This document shows positions 1-6,927 of a DNA stretch of 10,800 bases, piece after piece. Position numbers and translations under genes: made by a program. The DNA is from Erysipelotrichaceae bacterium. Its GTDB lineage: Bacteria; Bacillota_I; Bacilli_A; Erysipelotrichales; Coprobacillaceae. The stretch lies in the NCBI GenBank assembly GCA_021200395.1, contig JAJQGQ010000207.1, forward strand, positions 1 to 10,800, given 5' to 3'. Under the pieces are notes generated by a model. The model worked only from the letters and a program-made list of their open reading frames with translations, was not told the DNA's origin and searched no databases. The first letter of the stretch is position 1. Every line of letters starts with the position of its first letter.

Positions 1-72
1 ACCAATTCTATAATTACTATAACCCATTTCTAATAATTCATGTCTTGTATAAAATGCTTTATCAAATTTCAT
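1..72 (-). CDS. 5' end of an unidentified gene, cut by the window edge
   Basis: An open frame of 24 codons starts at the ATG at 72-70 and is still open at base 1. It has a good ribosome binding site (AGGGTGG at 84-78, five bases before the ATG) and an extended -10 promoter just upstream, so this looks like a real gene start. The visible peptide begins MKFDKAFYTR and continues with a 'LLEMGYSNYRIG' stretch. That faintly recalls the opening of winged-helix or helix-turn-helix domains in which a 'gi/gys ... yki/yri' helix recognises DNA, but 24 residues are too few for an assignment. It is transcribed in the same direction as the permease gene behind it, but has its own promoter in the gap. Confidence 0.6.
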   Translation of the reverse strand, partial: MKFDKAFYTRHELLEMGYSNYRIG

Positions 73-89
73 TATGACCACCCTGTATT

Positions 90-98
90 ATTATATCA
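90..98 (-). promoter_or_regulatory. Extended -10 promoter of the left-edge gene
   Basis: Reading the minus strand, TGATATAAT (98-90) is a perfect extended -10 element, 17 bases before the AGGGTGG...ATG of the partial gene. A perfect TTGACA lies just upstream, but only 9 bases from the TATAAT, too close to serve as its -35. The TG extension probably carries the promoter. Confidence 0.5.
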
Positions 99-125
99 CA
101 GAATTGTCAATAGAACGAATAAACT

Positions 126-1022
126 TTAAAATATTAAAATGAGAATTGTCATAATAATCATTGATAAAATAATACTTAAAGAATTAGCATTAGCAACCAT
201 ACTTCCATCATAGCCAAGTTTTCTAGCATATATAGAAGATACTGATACCAATGGGCCAAAATATGTTAATATAAAGACTTTTTTAGCAATTGTGGCAATT
301 GGTAAGAATATAGTGATAAAAGATAACAAAAAAGCACAAAGCAGTCTTAAAGCTATAATAGAAAACATTTTATTATCTGTTAAATCAATCTCTAATTTTA
401 AACCAAACATTATCATGACTAAATAGGTATTGATAGAACCAATAGTTCCTGTTATATTCACAAGCATATAAGGTAAACTTATATGAAAACAAGCCATCAA
501 AAATATAAAGATATATACATCAAAACAAACTGATGACAATAATTTCTTTATAAAACCGATAATATCAAAATGTGATTCTTTATAAACGATTGAAGAAGCT
601 ATCGCATAAGTCAAACCCATAGACATCATCGTATTGGCAATATTAAAGGAAGTTAAATATATAACTCCAGTATTATCAAAACAAGCTTTAACATATGGTA
701 ATACAAAATTACCAACATCATAACCTGAACATGCGATCATATAAGTACCACGCTCTAGTTTCGATTCTTTATAAGTTAATAGATAACTCAATATCATGGT
801 AAAGATATTCACAAAAAATCCTATAAGCATACAAATAATAAGCATATATGACATTTCTATACCAATAGCACTAGATAAAAAAACACATGGTAATGTTAAA
901 TTAACAATAATCTTTTCTAATGGATAGACATATTCTTTTTTAAGTAGATGAATTTGTTTTAGTATATAAGTTAAAAATATAATACCTAAATAAAATAATG
1001 TTTTATAAATGATTGAAATCAT
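126..1022 (-). CDS. AEC (auxin efflux carrier) family permease
   Basis: This 298-residue integral membrane protein is almost wholly hydrophobic, with about ten predicted membrane spans in the pattern of the AEC/Mem_trans family (PF03547). The first span is followed by a basic loop and a 'PLEKIIVNLTLPCVFLSSA' stretch, matching the family's conserved 'lskl..nl.lPal...s' element near the N-terminus. A mid-protein 'ACSGYDVGNFVLPYV' resembles the substrate-region GN-P motif. Characterised bacterial members export or exchange small organic anions such as malate; the substrate here cannot be read. The length is normal for the family. The ATG at 1022 has an AAGGGAG ribosome binding site and its own promoter. 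It is divergent from the HAD phosphatase gene with 79 bases between them, so shared regulation is possible but not shown. Confidence 0.8.
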   Translation of the reverse strand: MISIIYKTLFYLGIIFLTYILKQIHLLKKEYVYPLEKIIVNLTLPCVFLSSAIGIEMSYMLIICMLIGFFVNIFTMILSYLLTYKESKLERGTYMIACSGYDVGNFVLPYVKACFDNTGVIYLTSFNIANTMMSMGLTYAIASSIVYKESHFDIIGFIKKLLSSVCFDVYIFIFLMACFHISLPYMLVNITGTIGSINTYLVMIMFGLKLEIDLTDNKMFSIIALRLLCAFLLSFITIFLPIATIAKKVFILTYFGPLVSVSSIYARKLGYDGSMVANANSLSIILSMIIMTILILIF

Positions 1023-1045
1023 AATTGTCTCCCTTAAGTTATTTA

Positions 1046-1075
1046 ATTATATCATAATTGTTAAAAGAATGTTAA
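1046..1075 (-). promoter_or_regulatory. Promoter of the AEC permease gene
   Basis: On the minus strand a TTAACA -35 (1075-1070) and a perfect TATAAT -10 (1051-1046) are separated by 18 bases. They lie about 25 bases ahead of the permease start. No comparably clear plus-strand promoter is visible for the divergent HAD gene. Confidence 0.5.
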
Positions 1076-1101
1076 AATAATTAAGAAAGTGAGGAAATAG
1101 T

Positions 1102-1863
1102 ATGAAGATATTCTTTTTTGATATTGATGGTACGTTGGCTATTAATAAAAAAGTACCTAAAAGTAATATACAAGCATTAAAATTATTAAAAGATAAAGGC
1201 TATTTAACATTTATTTGTTCAGGTAGAGCTCCATTTTATGCATCTAAATTATTTGGTGATTTAGTGAGTGGTTATGTTTGTTGTAATGGCAGATATATTC
1301 TATATCATAATGAAAAGTTACATGGTGAAATGTTTACAAGTGATGAATTAGAATATTATTTAGATAAGATTGATGAATTAGATGCTGGTGCAATGTTGGT
1401 ATCAGATGATAAGTCATATTTATTTCATACAAGTGAAGAACAAAAAGAAATATTAATTAAAGAATATGGTCATGAACATATTGGTGATGATTCTTTAAAT
1501 CATCCATTCTATACTTTTGATTTATTATATACATCTCTTAAGCAAAGAGATGCTTTGATTGAGACTTTTAAAGATACATTGGTTATTAATGATCATGGTG
1601 GTCATGGTTCTACCGATTGTTCAACTATGAGTTTTGATAAAGGTAGTGCTATTAAATATTTATTAGAGTATTTTGATATTGATATTACTGATTCTTATGC
1701 TTTTGGAGATGGTTATAATGATCAAGCGATGTTTAGAGAAGCTGGACATAAGATAGCGATGGGAAATGCGGTAGAAGCTTTAAAGGAAAAAGCCACTTAT
1801 GTTACAGCTAATATAGAGGATGAAGGTATCATGAAAGCTTTAATTCATGAAGAAGTATTATAA
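1102..1863 (+). CDS. Cof-type HAD-IIB phosphatase
   Basis: A 253-residue cytosolic haloacid-dehalogenase-superfamily phosphatase of the Cof/Hydrolase_3 type (PF08282), which dephosphorylates small metabolites such as sugar phosphates or cofactors. All catalytic motifs are present: DIDGT with nucleophile Asp7 and acid/base Asp9 (motif I), Ser40 in 'FICSGR' (motif II), Lys180 in 'FDKGSAI' (motif III), and Asp203/Asp207 in 'FGDGYNDQAM' (motif IV). The segment between motifs II and III forms the cap domain, as expected for class IIB. It is slightly shorter than the usual 260-290 residues. The ATG at 1102 follows a GTGAGGA ribosome binding site. The stop codon TAA shares a base with the next ATG (TAATG), so translation of the two genes is probably coupled. 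The physiological substrate cannot be deduced. Confidence 0.9.
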   Translation: MKIFFFDIDGTLAINKKVPKSNIQALKLLKDKGYLTFICSGRAPFYASKLFGDLVSGYVCCNGRYILYHNEKLHGEMFTSDELEYYLDKIDELDAGAMLVSDDKSYLFHTSEEQKEILIKEYGHEHIGDDSLNHPFYTFDLLYTSLKQRDALIETFKDTLVINDHGGHGSTDCSTMSFDKGSAIKYLLEYFDIDITDSYAFGDGYNDQAMFREAGHKIAMGNAVEALKEKATYVTANIEDEGIMKALIHEEVL

Positions 1864-2780
1864 TGCATGATATTTGGAATCCATGGCATGGCTGTTATAA
1901 GATTAGTGAAGGGTGTCAGAATTGTTATATGTATACCTTGGATAAGAGAAATGATAAGGATGGTTCTATAATATATAAAACAAATAATTTTTATTATCCT
2001 TTATCAAAAAATAAACATGGTTTATATAAAATACAAAGTGATGAATTAATAAGAGTTTGTATGACTTCAGATTTCTTTTTAGAAGAAGCAGATGAATGGC
2101 GTGAAGAAGCCTGGAAAATTATCAAAGAGCGTAGTGATGTTAAATTCTACTTGCTGACAAAAAGAGCTCAACGTATCAAACAATGTCTACCAAAAGATTG
2201 GTATGATGGCTATGATAATGTCATACTTAATGTCACTTGTGAAAACCAGCAAAGAGCAGATGAACGCATACCTATACTTTATGATATACCTGCTAAACAC
2301 AAAGGTATCATGTGTGCACCATTATTTGGTCCTATTGATATATCGAAATATATGGATAACTCACCACTAGAACAAATTATTGTTGGTGGAGAAAATTACG
2401 AAGGATCTCGTCCTTGTCACTATGAGTGGGTATTAGATTTATATAAGCAAGCTAGAAAAAATGATATCACATTTGCGTTTATCGAAACTGGTACTTATTT
2501 TATGAAAGACAACAAGATGTATTATATACCTTCTAAAGATAGACAAAGTGAATTAGCTTATAAGTCTAAATTACAATATCAAGGTAAAGAAATATCTTAT
2601 CATTTAACTTACCATGATTTAGAAATAACCAAGCAATATAAACCTATATATTTAGAAGAATGTATTCAATGTGGATCAAGACTCATATGTAATGGTGCTG
2701 ATCCTACTCAACATTATGATGAAAAAATTTATACATTAGAAGAAATGAAAGAATACGATAAAAATTTTAGAAACGTTTAA
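1863..2780 (+). CDS. DUF5131 (phage Gp37/Gp68-like) three-cysteine protein
   Basis: A 305-residue protein of the DUF5131 family (PF07505, formerly Gp37/Gp68). The N-terminus carries the family signature 'WNPWHGC..ISEGC.NCY', with Cys11, Cys18 and Cys21 spaced C-X6-C-X2-C. This arrangement resembles the cluster-binding cysteines of radical SAM enzymes, but family members have no established reaction that I know of. Mid-protein motifs 'FYLLTKRAQRI' (about 95-105), 'NVTCENQQRADERIP' (about 123-137) and 'IIVGGENYEGSRPCHYEW' (about 172-189) match the family's conserved barrel-like core. The C-terminus has a second cysteine group (Cys267, Cys270, Cys276) that could bind metal. There is no strong ribosome binding site, which fits translational coupling to the HAD gene by the shared base. 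The gene ends at a hairpin terminator. Homologues occur both in phages and in chromosomes. Confidence 0.82.
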   Translation: MHDIWNPWHGCYKISEGCQNCYMYTLDKRNDKDGSIIYKTNNFYYPLSKNKHGLYKIQSDELIRVCMTSDFFLEEADEWREEAWKIIKERSDVKFYLLTKRAQRIKQCLPKDWYDGYDNVILNVTCENQQRADERIPILYDIPAKHKGIMCAPLFGPIDISKYMDNSPLEQIIVGGENYEGSRPCHYEWVLDLYKQARKNDITFAFIETGTYFMKDNKMYYIPSKDRQSELAYKSKLQYQGKEISYHLTYHDLEITKQYKPIYLEECIQCGSRLICNGADPTQHYDEKIYTLEEMKEYDKNFRNV

Positions 2781-2806
2781 ATCCCCTAACTGCTATTAGG
2801 GGATTT
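2779..2806 (+). terminator. Hairpin terminator after the HAD/DUF5131 pair
   Basis: AAATCCCCTAA (2779-2789) and TTAGGGGATTT (2796-2806) form a perfect 11-bp stem with a 6-base loop. The left arm overlaps the stop codon. It sits between convergent genes and can act in both directions, although the T tract on the plus side is short. Confidence 0.75.
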
Positions 2807-2807
2807 A

Positions 2808-3295
2808 CTATAAAACAATAGATATATGCACAAAGATGAACGATATAAGAGCTGCAATAGGAATATATGCAATCGTACCAATTGCCCTACCAATTAATAT
2901 TCTGCTCCACGATTTTATATGAGGAATACCAATTGTTTCAGGAATAATCCATGACTTTTGACTTACCCAGAATTTATCAATCACAATTCCATCAAACCAA
3001 TTACCTATTACTAATATCAGATATAACTCCATAAATGCTGTTTTAAAATCTTGTCTTTTATTCACTATAATAATAAATACAAAAAGTAATAATATTAATA
3101 TTACAAAAACCATGTATAAAATACTTTTTCACTTTTATTAATATTTTCCTCATCTGCTAACCCCAATTCATACATTTTATCTTTCACTTGTTTTGGATAA
3201 AAGAATAAACAGTTTACTGGATTATCTTTCTTAACTATCTTTATTAATATCATATACATAAGACAATATATAACAATTTCAAATATAAGCCTCAT
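2808..3295 (-). pseudogene. Small membrane protein gene split by a one-base frameshift
   Basis: Two overlapping minus-strand frames appear to be halves of one gene. The 5' half (3295-3101, 64 codons) starts at an ATG with an AAAGGA ribosome binding site. It encodes one membrane span followed by 'KDNPVNCLFFYPKQVKDKMYELGLADEE'. The 3' half (3113-2808, 101 codons) encodes further spans with 'NWFDGIVIDKFWV' between them. Adding one T to the T5 run at 3105-3109 restores a single frame of about 162 residues, with Tyr-Thr-Trp-Phe leading straight into the second span. From memory, an uncharacterised Firmicute membrane protein family of about 150-170 residues has 'NP.NCL.FYP..V....YELGL' and 'NWFDG.VID..WV' in one chain, which supports a single ancestral gene. 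The inner ATG at 3113 has no good ribosome binding site. A sequencing error in the T run is the main alternative. The function is unknown. Confidence 0.7.
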
Positions 3296-3313
3296 ATGTA
3301 GTTATTCCTTTGA

Positions 3314-4132
3314 CTACTTTCTCCCAATTAACATACGCGAATTCCCGAGCATCATTAATGCTGCACGACTCTCTGATCCAAATACAAGTTCTGACATATT
3401 AATCAATTGTACTTCCTGATAACCCATATCACGCAACTTTTGGGCAAATGCCTCCATATCGCCATAAATATTAGGTTTCATGGAATCATTTATCGCAAAT
3501 ACTCCACCCTTTTTTAAAACACGCAAACTCTCCATAATCAATTCATGTACATCTGATCCCATGATATTGTGATAAACATAATTGCTTATGAGGACATCGA
3601 AAGTTTCATCCGCAAAATCTAGTTTATTCGCATCTCCTTTTTGAAAGGTACATTGTGAAGCAACACCTTCAGAAGCTGCATTCTTCTCGCACAAAGCCTT
3701 ACTATAATCCCACATTTTACCCCAATAATCTATTCCAATCACTTTTGTCTGTGGCCACGTCAATGCCGCACGTATACTTAGTGGTCCTGAACCACAACCA
3801 ACTTCTAATAATGTTCCATTTCCATCATAATCTAAAAGCGAAAGTATCGTCTGATGTCCCTTCTCCATCATTCCTCCACCACCAAAAGCATATTGTCTGC
3901 GTATCCATTCCATCCAACCGACAAAAGCTAATAATGCTATTAAGACAATAATCAAGATGATTCCTAATACAGTTATATGAAAAACAGTGAACGATAAAAT
4001 ACAAAAAATTAACGCTACAAGCGTAATACCTCCCATCATATAAAACACAGGAAACGACATCCATGTTCCATAATTTTCTCCATGAGTTCCTAGACGTATA
4101 CTAGATTGTGTTGAGTTTATTTGCTTATTCAT
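3314..4132 (-). CDS. Membrane-anchored class I SAM-dependent methyltransferase
   Basis: A 272-residue protein with two adjacent membrane spans (about 28-50 and 54-75), then a soluble Rossmann-fold methyltransferase domain. The SAM-binding motif I is 'LLEVGCGSGP' (108-117). An acidic residue ends strand 2 ('VIGIDYW', Asp135). 'FDVLISNYVYHNI' (178-190) is the post-motif-II region, and 'LRVLKKGGVFAINDS' (203-217) is the usual strand-5 lead-in. The substrate is unknown; the fold is that of small-molecule methyltransferases. The ATG at 4132 follows AGGAGG at 4147-4142. Base composition is clearly richer in G and C than the flanking genes, suggesting a different recent origin. The promoter overlaps an inverted repeat that looks like a repressor operator, and an ABC exporter remnant faces it. 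It probably came from a regulated transporter/methyltransferase cassette. The gene is complete, and translation of the broken gene downstream starts 18 bases after its end. Confidence 0.85.
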   Translation of the reverse strand: MNKQINSTQSSIRLGTHGENYGTWMSFPVFYMMGGITLVALIFCILSFTVFHITVLGIILIIVLIALLAFVGWMEWIRRQYAFGGGGMMEKGHQTILSLLDYDGNGTLLEVGCGSGPLSIRAALTWPQTKVIGIDYWGKMWDYSKALCEKNAASEGVASQCTFQKGDANKLDFADETFDVLISNYVYHNIMGSDVHELIMESLRVLKKGGVFAINDSMKPNIYGDMEAFAQKLRDMGYQEVQLINMSELVFGSESRAALMMLGNSRMLIGRK

Positions 4133-4150
4133 AATATTAATCCTCCTTTT

Positions 4151-4170
4151 AAGTTAGCTATCGCTAACTT
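4151..4170. promoter_or_regulatory. Inverted-repeat operator overlapping the methyltransferase transcription start
   Basis: AAGTTAGC (4151-4158) and GCTAACTT (4163-4170) are perfect 8-bp inverted arms around a 4-base centre. The repeat starts one base after the methyltransferase -10 box and spans its expected transcription start, ending just before the AGGAGG site. Size, symmetry and position fit a dimeric repressor of the TetR or similar family. No regulator gene is in the window. It could also fold as a short leader hairpin. Confidence 0.6.
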
Positions 4171-4171
4171 G

Positions 4172-4201
4172 ATTATACTATGATAATAACAAAAAAAGCA
4201 A
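4172..4201 (-). promoter_or_regulatory. Promoter of the methyltransferase gene
   Basis: Reading the minus strand, TTGCTT (4201-4196) and a perfect TATAAT (4177-4172) are 18 bases apart. The -10 lies directly against the inverted repeat at 4151-4170. The -35 match is partial, and its DNA overlaps the decayed ABC exporter sequence. Confidence 0.5.
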
Positions 4202-4467
4202 GAATAAATTCCATATTGACAATTATAAAAAGCAACTGCCAATGTTGATCCTGAAAACATAAAAGAACTAATGAATACAATAGAAGATTTAACCAAAGAA
4301 AAAACGATAATATGATTGCCCATCGTTTAAAGACTGTCAGACATGCCAATCAAATTATTGTTGTAGATAAAGTTAAAACAGTTCAATGTGACAAACATGA
4401 AGAGTTGATATAACAAAAAGGTATCTACAAACGTTTTGTTCATTCTAGAGAATTAGCTTTAGGTTGA
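4198..4467 (+). pseudogene. 3' remnant of an ABC exporter ATP-binding/permease gene
   Basis: Translating the plus strand across frame breaks recovers the last ~90 residues of an ABC exporter nucleotide-binding domain. 'ARINSILTI' (4198-4224) is a worn Walker B approach. 'ATANVDPENIKELMNTIEDL' (from 4232) is the D-loop and following helix of an LDEATANVDP motif. 'MIAHRLKTVRHANQIIVVDK' (from 4312) holds the H-loop histidine. A tail 'QKGIYKRFVHSRELALG' then ends at TGA 4465-4467. Disruptions are a one-base shift in the lost Asp-Glu of Walker B, a one-base deletion just before 4312, and an in-frame TAA at 4411-4413. Nothing of the Walker A region or the membrane domain remains. It is certainly non-functional. 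Its terminator survives, and its DNA now carries the promoter of the opposite-facing methyltransferase. Confidence 0.85.
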
Positions 4468-4483
4468 AAATTATAAACATATA

Positions 4484-4512
4484 AAATACCCTAACAAATA
4501 GTTGGGGTATTT
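4484..4512. terminator. Bidirectional hairpin terminator
   Basis: AAATACCCTAAC (4484-4495) pairs with GTTGGGGTATTT (4501-4512) as a 12-bp stem containing one G-U pair, with a 5-base loop. ATTATTTT follows on the plus strand and TATATG on the minus strand. It ends the decayed ABC gene on the plus side and lies two bases beyond the stop of the restriction endonuclease gene on the minus side. Confidence 0.75.
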
Positions 4513-4513
4513 A

Positions 4514-5362
4514 TTATTTTATAATATCTTTTAATATATTATTTTCTAAATCATTGATATTATAAAGTGTATCTAATATATCAAATGTTTCTTTTAAGTT
4601 CTTCCTAGCAGTTTTCCATCCTATTCCATCCGTTATCCATATAAATGTTACATCGTCTATTTTACTAACTTCCTCAGCAATCATCTTAAAACTTCTAGCT
4701 GTTTCATTAAGTTTACTGCCTCCAGATTTATAAAAGTTTGTTTCAAACACATATATTTGACTTGAAGTATGAATGACAAAATCAAACCTCTTTGTTACAT
4801 CATTCCGATTTGTTAATAATGATAAATCTATATGCCATTTCTTTTCTATTTCATTAGTTGTCATTTCTTTGTAATATTCTACATTTAATCTTTGAATATA
4901 ACTTTCAAGAAGATCCTCCATCAAATGACCGCCCCGATTCTTTCTAGCATTAGAATCTAATCCTACTTCAATACCTAATACATAATCTACTAAATTGTTG
5001 ATAATATGATGTGATATCATATTTTTTAATCCAATATGTTCCATAAATTCTAAATATTGATCAATCTCATTATTATTAGTTTTAAATTGATATATACGAT
5101 ATCCTGAAGAAGTCTGAATTTCCAATTCTTTTTGTCTCACTGCAATAAGTATAGGTATACATGTTTTTACTGATGGATATTTGATTATAATATTCTTAAA
5201 ATCTTCATCAAAGTTTTGTGATCCAATCAAAGAATTCATAATATTAAGTTCAATTTTGATATGATCAACACTTTCATAGACTTTATCGAAATCTACATAA
5301 TAACTATAATCAGCTATTGAACTCCTAAATGTAGCTAACCATTGATTAAAATCTCTACTCAT
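4514..5362 (-). CDS. DpnII-family type II restriction endonuclease (GATC)
   Basis: A 282-residue endonuclease of the DpnII/MboI family (PF04556), which cuts unmethylated GATC in double-stranded DNA. The family hallmark 'GLDSNARKNRGG' is at 134-145, followed by an acidic helix (Glu149, Asp150, Glu153). The nuclease core reads 'KRFDFVI' (191-197) then 'IYVFETNFYKSGGSKLNE' (203-220). Asp194 and Glu207 with Asn209 sit where a PD-(D/E)XK-type active site is expected; this residue assignment is inference. The length is close to the 288 residues of DpnII. The ATG at 5362 overlaps the methylase stop (ATGA) and has a GAGG site 7 bases upstream inside the methylase gene, so nuclease is made only after methylase translation. 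Gene order methylase then nuclease matches the pneumococcal system. No defects are seen. Confidence 0.9.
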   Translation of the reverse strand: MSRDFNQWLATFRSSIADYSYYVDFDKVYESVDHIKIELNIMNSLIGSQNFDEDFKNIIIKYPSVKTCIPILIAVRQKELEIQTSSGYRIYQFKTNNNEIDQYLEFMEHIGLKNMISHHIINNLVDYVLGIEVGLDSNARKNRGGHLMEDLLESYIQRLNVEYYKEMTTNEIEKKWHIDLSLLTNRNDVTKRFDFVIHTSSQIYVFETNFYKSGGSKLNETARSFKMIAEEVSKIDDVTFIWITDGIGWKTARKNLKETFDILDTLYNINDLENNILKDIIK

Positions 5363-6918
5363 AATGTTACCTCATGAATTCTCTTTAAACCAATTTCATA
5401 GTATTCTTTTTCTTTTTCAACACCTATAAATCTTCTTAGTAATTTCTTACACACAACACCAGTCGTAAAACTACCTGCCATAAAGTCACATACGACATCA
5501 CCTGGAGAAGTTGAAGCAAGAATGATTCTTTCTAATAAATATTCTGGTTTTTGCGTTGGATGTTTGCCGAATTGTTTTTCCCTTTTTGGTGTTAATGAAC
5601 CAGTTATAACATCTTTCATTTGTTTATTATTATTGAGTTCTTTCATAAGTTTATAGTTATATGTATGTTTTGCTTTATTGTTTTTCTTAGCCCAAAGAAT
5701 TGTTTCTGTAGAATGCGTAAAACAGCGGCAAGCTAAATTAGGTGGCGGGTTGGTTTTCATCCATGTAACATTATTCAATATTTTAAAATCCAATTCTTCT
5801 AACAAATATCCAATCATATAAATATTATGATAAGTACCAGATATCCAAATTGTTCCTGTATCTTTTAAAATACGCTTAGCTTCCAATAACCATTTTCTAT
5901 TAAATTCAACCTTTTCTTCAAAACTATAACTCTTATCCCAATCACCCTTATCTACTGATACTTGTTTACCACCACTACAAGAAATACCACCATTCGATAA
6001 AAAATAAGGTGGATCAACAAAAATCATATCAATACTATCATCATCAATAGTTGGTAATACATTAAAAGCATCATCATTGATAAGTTTGATATCATTATAA
6101 TTCATATAATTGGTAATAATCACTTCTTCACCTTTTCTATTTGTTGCATCACTGTTGATAAACCTCTTCACTTGTACAACCTCTACATAATAATCCTGAT
6201 ATAATTCTCTTATCAATTCTGTATTATGGTTTGTCAACATACAATAAACGCCTTTATCAGTTAATGTCTTAAACAAAGACGCTAAACGTTGATGATCTTC
6301 TAATGAAAAACCTTCTTTTGTATAAGATTCAAAAGAAGTTGGATTTAATGGTGCATAGGGACTATCAAAAAACACAAAATCACCTTTTTGGGCATTTTGA
6401 CATAATATTTCAAAATCCATACATTTAATATCTATATTCTTAAGATATTCTGATATTTCTAAAATATTTGATTTGCCAAATGATTTTCCTGACTTTTTCT
6501 GATTAAACGGAACATTAAACATTCCCTTTGAATTAACTCTATACAATCCGTTAAAACAATGTTTGTTCAAATAAATAAACATAGCTGTTAAATCTATATC
6601 TTTAATGTTATTTGATATTTTAGCATTATAAGCGTCTCTTATTTGATAATAGTATTCTTTAGGATTGAGTTCATGTTGTAGATCTAATTGTTGTATTTGA
6701 CTTATTAATTCATGTGGATAATCTCGTATGCATTCATATGTATATATGAGTTCTTCATTGATATCACCAATAGTTGCTTCATCGAATCCGAAATGAAATA
6801 ATACAGCTCCACCTCCAACAAAAGGTTCATAATAATGATTAAATTGATCAGGTAATCTTTTTTCTATATGTTGTAATAATTGTGTTTTACCACCTGCCCA
6901 TTTGACAAAAGGTTTCAT
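5359..6918 (-). CDS. Fused DpnM-DpnA-type GATC adenine methyltransferase
   Basis: A 519-residue protein made of two complete N6-adenine methyltransferases. Residues 1-271 are a Dam/DpnM-type (alpha class) enzyme: 'PFVKWAGGKTQLL' at the start, SAM-binding 'YYEPFVGGGA' (29-38), and catalytic motif IV as Asp-Ser-Pro-Tyr (185-188) instead of the usual DPPY. Residues 272-519 are a DpnA-type (beta class) enzyme: 'FVDPPYFLSNGGIS' (300-313), 'HPTQKPEYLLERIILAS' (453-469), and SAM-binding 'DFMAGSFTTG' (478-487), where a Phe replaces the usual Gly of GSGTTG. In DpnII the two are separate; DpnM protects double-stranded GATC and DpnA also methylates single-stranded DNA during transformation. The junction is direct, with a Met at residue 272 (codon 6105-6103) lacking a ribosome binding site, so the fusion looks genuine. 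The ATG at 6918 follows AAAGGAGC, itself directly beside a 27-bp palindrome. Confidence 0.9.
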   Translation of the reverse strand: MKPFVKWAGGKTQLLQHIEKRLPDQFNHYYEPFVGGGAVLFHFGFDEATIGDINEELIYTYECIRDYPHELISQIQQLDLQHELNPKEYYYQIRDAYNAKISNNIKDIDLTAMFIYLNKHCFNGLYRVNSKGMFNVPFNQKKSGKSFGKSNILEISEYLKNIDIKCMDFEILCQNAQKGDFVFFDSPYAPLNPTSFESYTKEGFSLEDHQRLASLFKTLTDKGVYCMLTNHNTELIRELYQDYYVEVVQVKRFINSDATNRKGEEVIITNYMNYNDIKLINDDAFNVLPTIDDDSIDMIFVDPPYFLSNGGISCSGGKQVSVDKGDWDKSYSFEEKVEFNRKWLLEAKRILKDTGTIWISGTYHNIYMIGYLLEELDFKILNNVTWMKTNPPPNLACRCFTHSTETILWAKKNNKAKHTYNYKLMKELNNNKQMKDVITGSLTPKREKQFGKHPTQKPEYLLERIILASTSPGDVVCDFMAGSFTTGVVCKKLLRRFIGVEKEKEYYEIGLKRIHEVTL

Positions 6919-6927
6919 TGTTGCTCC

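Noticed and set aside
3655..4064. Open frames on the plus strand (3655-3951) and in a second minus frame (3825-4064) inside the methyltransferase gene
   Set aside because: The methyltransferase has clear family motifs throughout; these frames show no recognisable protein features and no translation signals.
4129..4323. A 64-codon minus-strand open frame ahead of the methyltransferase
   Set aside because: It runs antisense through the ABC exporter remnant, across the promoter and operator, and has no ribosome binding site. It is a chance frame.
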